Shown here: piece by piece, positions 7,502 through 15,188 of the stretch | Position numbering within the stretch: the stretch's first letter is position 1 | Layout of the letters: the number at the start of each line of letters is the position of its first letter | From: Actinomycetes bacterium | GTDB lineage: Bacteria > Actinomycetota > Actinomycetes > Actinomycetales > Actinomycetaceae | NCBI GenBank assembly: GCA_023387755.1 | Contig: JAEWHO010000060.1 | Location: 1 to 19,829, forward strand | Length of the DNA: 19,829 bases | Reading direction: 5' to 3' | Notes under the pieces: model-generated | Databases searched by the model: none | Told to the model about the DNA's origin: nothing | Seen by the model: only the letters and a program-made list of their open reading frames with translations | Program-made: the position numbers and the translations under genes

Positions 7502-9511
7502 ATGCCGGTGTCGCCTAGCATTCACACTGTGACGCAGTCAGGACCCCAGGCACAGCCCGTCATCATCGACGGCCGCTACGAGATCCTGCGCCGAATCGCG
7601 CGTGGGGGCATGTCACAGGTGTATGTCGCCCACGATCGGCGGCTGGAACGCGATGTGGCTCTGAAGATTATGCACCCTTATTTGGCTGAGTCCGACGAGT
7701 TTGTGCGTCTATTCCGCCGGGAGGCGCGTGCCGCCGCCAGACTAACTCACCCAGGCGTGGTAGCAGTCTATGACCAAGGCACCACCGGAGATTCCTTCTA
7801 CCTCACAATGGAGTATGTAGCCGGCGGGAATCTGCGGCATCTTCTCCAGCGCGAAGGCACCTTGTCGCTCGGCCGTGCCCTAGAGCTAACCGAGAAAATC
7901 TTCAGCGCCCTAGCGGCCGCTCACCGGGCCGGCCTGGTTCACCGAGACGTCAAACCAGAAAATGTTCTTCTGCCCACCAGCGGTGGGGTGAAAGTAGCCG
8001 ATTTTGGCCTTGCCCGCGCAGTTTCAGAGGCTTCTATATCCGGCACCGGCACGGTCCTGGGAACAGTTGCGTACCTCGCCCCAGAGGTTGTCTCCGACGG
8101 CGGTTGCCCACCAGCTGCTGACGTATATGCCGTGGGGATTTTGCTCTATGAGATGCTGACCGGCACTCCCCCTTTCACTGGCGAACGCCCCATCCAGGTA
8201 GCGATGAAGCACGTGAACGAGGACGTCCCGCTGATCTCGCAGACTCTCGAGTGGATGCCCACCGAAGTTGATGAACTCGTCGCGGCGTTGACGGCGAGAC
8301 GCTTGGCTGACCGGGAAAGCGACGCTTCCACTGCGATGTTACGGGTGCGGCGCGTCCTGGCGGATCTGCCCGAGGACGTGCGCGAGCGCCGTCATGAGCT
8401 GCCGAATTTCCAGCCGCTAGAGCAACGCCCGACCAAAGAAGAGGAACGGTTAGAGCCCACGGAGCGCGCCACCCAAGCGATCTCCCTCGACCACACCGCA
8501 GCCCTACCGCGCCCAGCGCATACTGAGGTACCCCGCACGCAAGCGGGCCGAATCGATACTGCCACTGACCATCCGCTGGTTGCGGTCCCTGTGGGGGTCG
8601 TGCAGCCCGGCGACAAACCGGTACGCCAACGCCGCCGCCGCTGGCCCTGGCTTATCGTGGTACTCCTTCTGACGATCGCTGGTGCGGCCACCGCCTGGTG
8701 GTTCCTCCTTGGTCCCGGTTCCCTCCGCCAACTGCCTGACGTTACCGGGAAGACTGAGGCTGAGGCAGTGGATATTGTTCGACAAGCGCAGTTTCCCGTA
8801 GAGGTTCAGCGAGATTATCACGACGACGTCGCCGCCGGCCTTGTCATTTCCACCGATCCCGCAGCCGGCAAAATCAAGAAGGGACGCCACGTCACGATCC
8901 TGGTGTCCAAAGGGATCCGCACGATTGAGGTACCAACACTCGTTGGCGTCGAGGCTGAGGCCGCCAAGGCTGCTATTACCGATGCCACCGGCACCCTCGG
9001 TGAAGTCACCACCGATTATTCCGACGACGTTCCCGCCGGCACGGTGATCTCTGCCAGCCATGAGGCCGGAGATGTGATTGCCCATAATGAGCCAATTGAT
9101 CTTGTTGTCTCCTCCGGCCCAGCCCCGGTTACCTTCCCCGATCTGGTCGGTAAGAGCCGCGAGGAGGCCGAAAAGACCGCCGGCGATGCGGGTTTGAAAG
9201 TGTCGGTAGAGGAGCAGTTCTCCGATGATGTGCCCGCCGGTCACGTCATCTCCATGAACCCCCCGGCCGGCACCGAAGGGCACCGACTAGATGCACTTGC
9301 TCTGGTGGTCTCTAAGGGCCCGGAGCTCTTCGATGTTCCTGACGTGTTTGGCAAGCAGGCCCCGGAGGCACGCCGGATCTTGGAAGAGGCCGGCTTCCAG
9401 GTACGGGTAGAGGAAATCCTCGGCGGGATCTTTGGCACAGTCCGCTCGCAGGACCCTGGTGCGGGCAACAAACTCCCCAAGGGCGCCACGGTTACCATTA
9501 AGGTGGTCTAG
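7502..9511 (+). CDS. pknL: Membrane Ser/Thr protein kinase with four PASTA repeats (PknL/PknB type)
   Basis: This 669-residue kinase couples an extracellular wall sensor to cytoplasmic phosphorylation. The kinase domain spans about 26-290. It has a Gly-rich loop IARGGMSQVYVA, catalytic lysine K55 (VALKIM), alpha-C glutamate E74, HRDVKPEN (147-154, catalytic D149), DFG (167-169) and GTVAYLAPE with an intact activation segment. A Thr/Glu-rich juxtamembrane linker (about 300-375) leads to an Arg cluster and one transmembrane helix (381-403). Four PASTA repeats follow (about 408-470, 475-539, 543-606 and 609-669), each built around PxLVG- or DVTGK-like starts and a DPAAG- or PPAG-type turn. PASTA domains of this family bind muropeptides or lipid II. 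Neighbouring idsA and Rv2175c-like genes point to the PknL locus, although mycobacterial PknL lacks PASTA repeats, so the symbol is by synteny. The ATG at 7502 has no clear ribosome binding site. GTG at 7508 or 7529 are alternatives. Confidence 0.93.
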   Translation: MPVSPSIHTVTQSGPQAQPVIIDGRYEILRRIARGGMSQVYVAHDRRLERDVALKIMHPYLAESDEFVRLFRREARAAARLTHPGVVAVYDQGTTGDSFYLTMEYVAGGNLRHLLQREGTLSLGRALELTEKIFSALAAAHRAGLVHRDVKPENVLLPTSGGVKVADFGLARAVSEASISGTGTVLGTVAYLAPEVVSDGGCPPAADVYAVGILLYEMLTGTPPFTGERPIQVAMKHVNEDVPLISQTLEWMPTEVDELVAALTARRLADRESDASTAMLRVRRVLADLPEDVRERRHELPNFQPLEQRPTKEEERLEPTERATQAISLDHTAALPRPAHTEVPRTQAGRIDTATDHPLVAVPVGVVQPGDKPVRQRRRRWPWLIVVLLLTIAGAATAWWFLLGPGSLRQLPDVTGKTEAEAVDIVRQAQFPVEVQRDYHDDVAAGLVISTDPAAGKIKKGRHVTILVSKGIRTIEVPTLVGVEAEAAKAAITDATGTLGEVTTDYSDDVPAGTVISASHEAGDVIAHNEPIDLVVSSGPAPVTFPDLVGKSREEAEKTAGDAGLKVSVEEQFSDDVPAGHVISMNPPAGTEGHRLDALALVVSKGPELFDVPDVFGKQAPEARRILEEAGFQVRVEEILGGIFGTVRSQDPGAGNKLPKGATVTIKVV

Positions 9512-9523
9512 ATACGGCAGATC

Positions 9524-9558
9524 GGTGGGGGCCGAGCTCACTGAACTCGGCCCCCACC
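9524..9558. terminator. Strong GC-rich hairpin between convergent kinase and phosphofructokinase genes
   Basis: A perfect 13-bp inverted repeat (GGTGGGGGCCGAG at 9524-9536 and its complement at 9546-9558) encloses a 9-base loop, starting 12 bases after the kinase stop codon. No proper T-run follows on either strand (plus side CGTCTTAG), as is common in high-GC actinobacteria. The position between convergent genes suggests it serves both. Confidence 0.75.
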
Positions 9559-9625
9559 CGTCTTAGCTATGCACCGTACTGGCGGGCTTTATCTGCCCGG
9601 CAGGCACCATCATGCGGCGCTCGAT

Positions 9626-10840
9626 TTATTCGGCTGGTTCCACCTTCTGGCCGATCTCCGCCATCATCTCGGTAAACCATTCCTGGGTGATATCGAAAGC
9701 CTTGCCGCCGGCGATCCGCGGGAATTCAATCGCGCGGAGCACATCGCCGTTTTCTTCGTCGTGGCCAATGACGCCGGAGACGTCCTCCAGCGCGCACTGC
9801 ACGGCTAGGTCGGTCATTGATTTGATCAGGCGCAGATCCTCGGCATTAGCAGCCGCAGACCGGGAGAAGTAACCGGACTTTTGGACCATGACCTTCTCCG
9901 CCCCGATCTTCTCGGCAAACTGCTTGGCGAACCATTGGCCGGGGTTGATCGTGTCGAGCTTGACGTGCCCGAAGGGATCACGCTGAACTTCCTCCCCACG
10001 GGCCTGCATCTCAGCAACAATTTCCGGCACGCCGGCACCTTCGGACAGGAAGATATTGACGTTGCCGAGCTCATCCATGACGGCGCGCAGACGCTCAGCT
10101 TCCGCATCGAGGTCAAGGTGCATCTCCGGCAAGAAGACCCCGTGCACATCCCAGCGTTCCTGGGTGAGCCCCAGACTCGGGGCCCACTGCTGAGTGGGCA
10201 GCCATTGCCGATAGGCGCGAGCGGCAGCTGCGGTGAGCCAACCACAGTTGCGACCCATCACCTCGTGCACAATAAGCATCCGCGGGTTGGAGCGGTGTTC
10301 GCCGATCACATTCTGCGCAAAGCGGGAGGCTTGCTCGGCGGCCGTCCATGCGCCCAAGGACTGACGGATCGGAATGACGTCATTATCGATGGTCTTCGGC
10401 AGGCCCACCACGATCATGTGATAACCGTTTTCCTCCAGGAACGCCGCCAGGTCTGCGGCGGTGGTATTGGTGTCGTCGCCACCGATGGTGTGCAGCACGT
10501 CAACGCCGTCCTTGCGTAGCTGCTCAGCGGCCACCTGAAGCGGGTTCTCTCCCTCTTTCACCAGCCCGCGTTCCACCAGGTTCTTCGCGTTGGTGAGCTT
10601 CACCCGCGAGTTCCCGATCGGTGAGCCGCCGAAGCGGTGCAGCAGCCCCGCGTTGCGGCGCGCGTCGTCGTCGATGGTGATGTAATTGCCAGTGAGCAGG
10701 CCGTGGTAGCCGTACTGGTAGGCGATGATTTCGACGTCCGGGGCAATCTCGGTATAGCGCTCAATGAGGCCACCAACCGCAGATGACAGACAGGGCGCAA
10801 AGCCACCGGCAGTCAGTAGGGCAACTCGACGGATGGTCAT
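9626..10840 (-). CDS. pfp: Pyrophosphate-dependent phosphofructokinase
   Basis: This enzyme phosphorylates fructose 6-phosphate to fructose 1,6-bisphosphate using pyrophosphate rather than ATP, reversibly, in the cytoplasm. The 404 residues agree with the Propionibacterium PPi-PFK, whose sequence it closely resembles as I remember it. LLTAGGFAPCLSSA is at 8-21 and FGGSPIGNSR at 70-79. GGDDTNTTAAD is at 120-130, where the second Asp replaces the Gly found in ATP enzymes. PKTIDND is at 148-154, where the Lys replaces the Gly of ATP-PFK. Both are the established PPi-type determinants. MGRNCGW and the substrate-binding SEGAGVPE follow. The start chosen is the ATG at 10840, preceded by GAAGGAAGGAAACCT. 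Extending upstream would add 65 residues with no family resemblance. It lies 55 bases downstream of plsC on the same strand and may be co-transcribed. The leader between them holds a short GCCGGC hairpin at about 10861-10879. Confidence 0.95.
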   Translation of the reverse strand: MTIRRVALLTAGGFAPCLSSAVGGLIERYTEIAPDVEIIAYQYGYHGLLTGNYITIDDDARRNAGLLHRFGGSPIGNSRVKLTNAKNLVERGLVKEGENPLQVAAEQLRKDGVDVLHTIGGDDTNTTAADLAAFLEENGYHMIVVGLPKTIDNDVIPIRQSLGAWTAAEQASRFAQNVIGEHRSNPRMLIVHEVMGRNCGWLTAAAARAYRQWLPTQQWAPSLGLTQERWDVHGVFLPEMHLDLDAEAERLRAVMDELGNVNIFLSEGAGVPEIVAEMQARGEEVQRDPFGHVKLDTINPGQWFAKQFAEKIGAEKVMVQKSGYFSRSAAANAEDLRLIKSMTDLAVQCALEDVSGVIGHDEENGDVLRAIEFPRIAGGKAFDITQEWFTEMMAEIGQKVEPAE

Positions 10841-10895
10841 AGGTTTCCTTCCTTCACACTGCCGGCGCTGACAGCCGGCTGATCCACGATCTAGT

Positions 10896-11768
10896 CTACT
10901 GAGATTCGGGCGCGTTTTCGGTGGGGCCTTCGTCAGGGGCAGACTGTGAGGCTTTGCGCATCCCCGCAGCCAGTTCTTCTTCACTGGGCTCGGGCACCCG
11001 CAGTTCCGGCATGGGGCGCCCGCCCGGAGCCTCATCGCTATCGGCCTTGGGGGCCGTCGCCTCTTCGATACTCATCCCCTGCGCAAGTTTGGCTTTCACA
11101 CTCGCTGCGTACATGTCCACGTATTCTTGGCCGGATAGGCGCATGAGGGAATACATAATTTCATCTGTGATCGATCGCAGGATGAAGCGGTCGTTTTCCA
11201 GTCCGCGGTAGCGTGAGAAATCGAGAGGTTCACCCACGACGACGCCGATACGCACCAGCTTGGGAATGCGCTTGCCGATGGGCTGAGCGATATCGGTGCC
11301 AATCATCGCGACCGGAATAACCGGCGCCCCGGATTCGAGGGCTAACCGGGCCGCGCCGGTTTTACCGCGGTAGAGCCGGCCGTCTGGGCTGCGCGTACCT
11401 TCCGGATAGATCCCGAAAAGCCCTCCCTCATTCAGGCGCTGCAGTCCGGTACGCAGGGCGGCCTCAGAGGCGCGCCCGCCGGAGCGATCCACGGGAATAG
11501 TGCCCACGCCGCGCATGAAGGCGGCCACCGCTTTGCCTTTCAGGCCCTTGCCCCGGAAGTAGTCAGATTTGCCGAGGAAAACCACTTCTCGGTCGATCAT
11601 GAGTGGCAGGAAGAAGGAGTCGATAACTGCCAAGTGATTAGACGCTAGGATCGCTGGGCCTTCGTCGGGAATGTGGTGAGCTCCCCGAATCCACGGCTGG
11701 TACGCAATTTTCATCGCTGAGCCGAGGGTGAGCTTCATAAACTTATAGAGCACGCCTGCGCCTTCCAC
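10896..11768 (-). CDS. plsC: 1-acyl-sn-glycerol-3-phosphate acyltransferase (PlsC family)
   Basis: This is a membrane-associated acyltransferase that probably makes phosphatidic acid from lysophosphatidic acid. The 290 residues carry the acyltransferase blocks in order. NHLAVID is at 44-50 (catalytic H45 and D50). IPVDR is at 91-95 with a following arginine. YPEGTRS is at 121-127 (substrate-phosphate binding). VIPVAMIG is at 150-157. A hydrophobic N-terminal stretch likely docks the protein to the membrane. The last 50 residues are acidic and Pro/Glu-rich, probably disordered, and are not part of the fold. The start is a GTG with GGTGGA about 9 bases upstream. The in-frame ATG at residue 11 is an alternative. 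The M. tuberculosis equivalent by position is Rv2182c. It could also act on other lysolipids. Confidence 0.9.
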   Translation of the reverse strand: MEGAGVLYKFMKLTLGSAMKIAYQPWIRGAHHIPDEGPAILASNHLAVIDSFFLPLMIDREVVFLGKSDYFRGKGLKGKAVAAFMRGVGTIPVDRSGGRASEAALRTGLQRLNEGGLFGIYPEGTRSPDGRLYRGKTGAARLALESGAPVIPVAMIGTDIAQPIGKRIPKLVRIGVVVGEPLDFSRYRGLENDRFILRSITDEIMYSLMRLSGQEYVDMYAASVKAKLAQGMSIEEATAPKADSDEAPGGRPMPELRVPEPSEEELAAGMRKASQSAPDEGPTENAPESQ

Positions 11769-11811
11769 ACGTTAAATCCACCAGGGAGCATATCTACTTT
11801 AAGATGTTTCC

Positions 11812-12171
11812 ATGAATAGTAGGGCCACGGGGGATGATGAATTCGAATATGATCCTCAGTTACGCGCCAGTTTGGAAGAGATTGGGCGTGAACTCGGTAT
11901 TGATCCCATGCCCGGCCCGCGTGACTATCATCTCACTGAAGAAGAGGATGGGTTCATCCCACCAGATCCTGCGCTACCGCCCCATCGGCTCAGCCAGAGC
12001 TACCCGTGGATCCTCATTGGTGTCGGATTAATAGCTATCGTCTTGACCGGCTATCTCTCCTTCCTGCCTGAGGCCAGCGCTGGAATTGGAGTCTTCGGGT
12101 GTCTGGTGGGCGTCGCCATACTGCTGCGCAGACTTCCCCACGAGCGCGAGGACGACGAGCCCACCGTGTAA
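11812..12171 (+). CDS. Small two-helix membrane protein, actinobacterial family of unknown function
   Basis: This 119-residue protein has a charged cytoplasmic-looking N-terminal half ending in EEDGFIPPDPALPPHRLS. Two transmembrane helices follow (YPWILIGVGLIAIVLTGYLSFL at about 64-85, and ASAGIGVFGCLVGVAILL at about 88-105), then an R-R and acidic tail. The (D/E)xFxPPxPxPLP motif before two helices and a basic residue pair is typical of a short conserved actinobacterial membrane protein. I know no function for it. It is divergent from plsC across only 43 bases, so promoters must overlap there. No clear ribosome binding site precedes the ATG, so the transcript may be leaderless. It converges on the glucokinase gene. 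Confidence 0.75.
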   Translation: MNSRATGDDEFEYDPQLRASLEEIGRELGIDPMPGPRDYHLTEEEDGFIPPDPALPPHRLSQSYPWILIGVGLIAIVLTGYLSFLPEASAGIGVFGCLVGVAILLRRLPHEREDDEPTV

Positions 12172-12210
12172 ACAACCAGCCTTGCCGGCGGGCCACCAGG
12201 CCGAATCACG

Positions 12211-13146
12211 CTAGGGCTGGCGAGCCAAATCACCGGCCCCGATCATGCCCCCGTCATTACCGAAATGTGCCCCAACTATCGCCGGGAGCGGACGGAATTC
12301 AGATGCAAAGAGCGTCTGCTTGAAGGTGGCGCGCGCCGGGTCGAGCAGCAGCCCACCTGCCGAAGCTACGCCCCCACCGATCACGATAAGTTCCGGGTCT
12401 AAGACCGCTGCCAGGGAGGCAGCACCGTGTCCCAACCACTGGCCGAGTCCACGCATCAGCTCAATCGCGCCCGGGTCCGCGCCAGCAGCTGCTGCGGTGA
12501 CATCGTGGCCACTCAATTTACGCCCAGCTGCCAGGGAGCGAACTCCCGCCATAACAGACGGCTCCGCAATCTCCCGACGCCGGGCGGCGCGTGTTAACGC
12601 AGTACCCGAAACGTACATTTCCAAGCAGCCTTCGTGCCCGCAGCCGCAGTAATGCCCGTGCGGTACAGCCACCATATGGCCGACTTCTCCGGCACCGCCA
12701 AATCCCCCTCGCACCAGATGGCCGTCGACGATGATTGCGCCACCAAGACCAGTTCCAACAGTCATCATCACCATATTGCGGACCTGTTTACCCGCACCGA
12801 ACCGAAACTCGGCCCAACCGGCCGCATTGGCGTCATTTTCCACGACGACGGGGATATCCAGACGCTGGGCTAGCCGCTCCCCCAGCGGGTGATCGCGCCA
12901 GTCGATATTGCCGGCAAAGCGCACAGTAGAGCGATCAGCGTCTACGAAACCACAGGCTGCCACCCCGACCGCCTCGATGTTATGGGAGCGGGCAAAGTTT
13001 TCGACAGCCAAAACAATTCCGTCTTCGATGACTGTGGGCGATTCGGGATCGGTCGGCCACTGGGTTGACTCGAGGAGACTGCCGTCATCCTCGATCACGC
13101 CAGCCGCAATTTTCGTCCCGCCGATATCGACACCGACCGTCGTCAT
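12211..13146 (-). CDS. glk: ROK-family glucokinase
   Basis: This is an ATP-dependent sugar kinase that probably phosphorylates glucose to glucose 6-phosphate in the cytoplasm. The 311 residues are typical of actinobacterial ROK glucokinases and there is no N-terminal DNA-binding domain, so it is an enzyme rather than a ROK repressor. GVDIGGTKIAAG is the phosphate-binding loop (5-16). VVENDANAAG contains the catalytic aspartate D105. GTGLGGAII lies at 131-139. The ROK zinc motif is present as GHMVAVPHGHYCGCGHEGCLE (in two parts, H157 with C167, C169 and C174). VIGGGVASAG lies near the C-terminus. A good site (TGGAGGG) precedes the ATG. The neighbouring PPi-PFK makes a role in glycolytic entry plausible. 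Mannose or N-acetyl-sugar specificity cannot be excluded from sequence. Confidence 0.9.
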   Translation of the reverse strand: MTTVGVDIGGTKIAAGVIEDDGSLLESTQWPTDPESPTVIEDGIVLAVENFARSHNIEAVGVAACGFVDADRSTVRFAGNIDWRDHPLGERLAQRLDIPVVVENDANAAGWAEFRFGAGKQVRNMVMMTVGTGLGGAIIVDGHLVRGGFGGAGEVGHMVAVPHGHYCGCGHEGCLEMYVSGTALTRAARRREIAEPSVMAGVRSLAAGRKLSGHDVTAAAAGADPGAIELMRGLGQWLGHGAASLAAVLDPELIVIGGGVASAGGLLLDPARATFKQTLFASEFRPLPAIVGAHFGNDGGMIGAGDLARQP

Positions 13147-13155
13147 GGTGATTTC

Positions 13156-13185
13156 CCTCCATATTTTGCGCGAGTTTTGTGGAGG
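13156..13185 (-). promoter_or_regulatory. Possible hairpin sequestering the glucokinase ribosome binding site
   Basis: In the minus-strand transcript a 6-base CCTCCA (13185-13180) is exactly complementary to the TGGAGG Shine-Dalgarno sequence (13161-13156), with an 18-base A-rich loop between. This could dampen translation of the ROK kinase. It is a short match and may be chance. Confidence 0.3.
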
Positions 13186-13290
13186 CTCACGATTCTTCCC
13201 CCAATGGTGCCAGCAGGCGTGTCAAGCCGCTGACGGGTCACTAGGGTGAGAACGAGTTACTACCCCTGCATGACCCCCGATAGAAGAGCC

Positions 13291-15123
13291 ATGATTCAGG
13301 AATCCGTTAGCCCCGTTCACGTGTCCGTCCCAAGTGACCAGACTATCCCCTTTTACCTACGGCAAAGGGCGGACCAAAATCCCCATCACGTGGTTTTCTT
13401 CCAACGCAGCTCCCGCGGCTGGCTTCCATTAACCGCCCGGCAGGCCCAAGAACGCGTCGATGCGCTGGCCGTCCACCTTTTTCGCCTAGGTGTCACTCCG
13501 GGAACTCGCGTGGCAGTGATGTCGCGCACGCGCCTGGAATGGACAATCGCAGACCTGGCCATTTGGACCCTCGGCGCCGTCAGTGTGCCCGTCTACGAAA
13601 CCAGCTCAGTGGCCCAAACTCAGTGGATTCTGTCTGATTCCGAAGCCACCGTGGCCATTGCCGAAAACCAGGACATGGCCGACATTATTCAGGCTGCGAA
13701 GCAGGAGGCGGGTGGGCACGCCGTCACCAGTATTCTCGTCATCGACAACGGCGACCTCACCTGCCCGGCACCCACCGATGAGGAACGCGCCGCGCTACGT
13801 ACAATCCCGCACGACCTCGACGATCTCGCCACGATTATCTACACCTCCGGGACCACCGGCCGGCCCAAGGGTGCTGTCCTGACCCACGGTAACTTCGTGC
13901 TGCTGATCGAAAACGGCCTCGAAGATCTATCCGAGGTCATCAGCGGGGAGAGTGCCCGCACCCTGCTATTCTTACCGATGGCACACGTCTTTGCCCGCTT
14001 CCTATCGGTGCTGTGTGTGATGACCGGCGTGCCGCTTGGCCATACCGGCGACGTCAAAGCCGCGATCGCGGATGTGGCCTCTTTCCAACCCACCTTCCTC
14101 ATGTCGGTGCCGCGGGTGTGGGAAAAGGTCTACACCGGTGCGGAGCAAAAGCAGGGCGGCGGTTGGCGACGTCGCGTATTTATCTGGGCCGTAAAAACTG
14201 CGATCGTGTACTCCCGCAGTCTCGATACCGGCGGCCCCTCGGCGGCCTTGCGCGCCCAGCATCGTTTGGCGGACCGGATCGTACTATCGAAAATTCGCGC
14301 TGCCTTGGGTGGGCATCTGAAATATGCCATCGCCGGGGGTGCGCCCCTAGGTAACCGCCTGACCCACTTCTACCGCGGGTTAGGGTTGACCATGCTGGAG
14401 GGCTACGGGCTAACCGAAACCACCGCCCCGCTGACCGTAAACCGCCCCGATTCGATTGCCCCCGGAACCGTCGGCACCCCGCTTCCGGGAACCACGATTC
14501 GTATTGCCGACGACGGCGAGATCCTCGCCCGTGGAATCGGGGTATTCCAGGGCTACCACAATAACGAGGAAGCGACTGCGGAGGCCTTCGTCGACGGGTG
14601 GTTTAAGACGGGCGACGTCGGCAGTCTGGACGACGCCGGGCGCCTAAGCATTACGGGACGAAAAAAGGAAATTATTGTGACCGCTGGGGGAAAGAATGTG
14701 GCCCCTAGCCAGTTGGAAGATGCCTTGCGTGTCCACCCGCTTATTTCGCAGTGCATGGTGGTGGGAGATAACCGACCTTTCTGCGGCGTCCTCATCACCC
14801 TGGATCAGCAAATGTTGCCGATTTGGTTACGCAATAAGGGTCAGGAGCCTTTGTCGGTTGCGGAGGCGATCAACTCACCGCTGGTGCGTCAACGTATCCA
14901 GATGGCGATCGACCGAGCCAATCGGGGTGTCTCACGGGCGGAATCAATCCGGACTTTCCGCATTCTTGAGGATGACTTCACCCTGGAAAACGGCGCGCTA
15001 ACTCCCTCGCTGAAGGTGAAGCGCCATGTGGTTGAGGAACGTCACGCTGACGATATAGACCAGATGTACGCTGATGCCGCCCGGGACTACGCAGCCCACC
15101 GGCACCAAAAGGATCCGACCTAA
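13291..15123 (+). CDS. fadD15: Long-chain fatty-acid-CoA ligase, FadD15-like
   Basis: This adenylate-forming enzyme activates long-chain fatty acids to acyl-CoA in two steps (acyl-AMP, then thioester). From the ATG at 13291 it has 610 residues, normal for the family. YTSGTTGRPKG (184-194) is the ATP-binding loop. FLPMAHVFAR follows. GYGLTETTAP (371-380) is the A5 motif, GWFKTGD (436-442) the A7 region, and GRKKEIIVTAGGKNVAP the A8 hinge. LTPSLKVKR near the C-terminus carries the adenylation lysine. The frame is also open upstream from a GTG at 13246, with an ATG at 13270. I prefer 13291 because MIQESVSPVHVSVPSD matches where homologues begin and AGAAGAG lies just before it. Position agrees with mycobacterial fadD15 (Rv2187). 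Confidence 0.93.
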   Translation: MIQESVSPVHVSVPSDQTIPFYLRQRADQNPHHVVFFQRSSRGWLPLTARQAQERVDALAVHLFRLGVTPGTRVAVMSRTRLEWTIADLAIWTLGAVSVPVYETSSVAQTQWILSDSEATVAIAENQDMADIIQAAKQEAGGHAVTSILVIDNGDLTCPAPTDEERAALRTIPHDLDDLATIIYTSGTTGRPKGAVLTHGNFVLLIENGLEDLSEVISGESARTLLFLPMAHVFARFLSVLCVMTGVPLGHTGDVKAAIADVASFQPTFLMSVPRVWEKVYTGAEQKQGGGWRRRVFIWAVKTAIVYSRSLDTGGPSAALRAQHRLADRIVLSKIRAALGGHLKYAIAGGAPLGNRLTHFYRGLGLTMLEGYGLTETTAPLTVNRPDSIAPGTVGTPLPGTTIRIADDGEILARGIGVFQGYHNNEEATAEAFVDGWFKTGDVGSLDDAGRLSITGRKKEIIVTAGGKNVAPSQLEDALRVHPLISQCMVVGDNRPFCGVLITLDQQMLPIWLRNKGQEPLSVAEAINSPLVRQRIQMAIDRANRGVSRAESIRTFRILEDDFTLENGALTPSLKVKRHVVEERHADDIDQMYADAARDYAAHRHQKDPT

Positions 15124-15188
15124 CCGCACTCCTGCTCCGCAGGGGCAGCCAACGGGTGAATGTCAGCGGTTACTTTTAAGCTGACCCT

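Noticed and set aside
8504..9283. 259-codon open frame antisense to the PASTA kinase
   Set aside because: It is Gly-rich sequence mirroring the PASTA repeats, without a recognisable domain. It is a shadow frame.
10841..11035. 65-residue N-terminal extension of the phosphofructokinase
   Set aside because: The added sequence overlaps plsC, resembles no PFK, and an excellent ribosome binding site precedes the ATG at 10840.
13246..13290. Earlier GTG (13246) or ATG (13270) start for the acyl-CoA ligase
   Set aside because: There is no ribosome binding site, and the extra 15 residues do not resemble family N-termini. They are kept only as alternatives.
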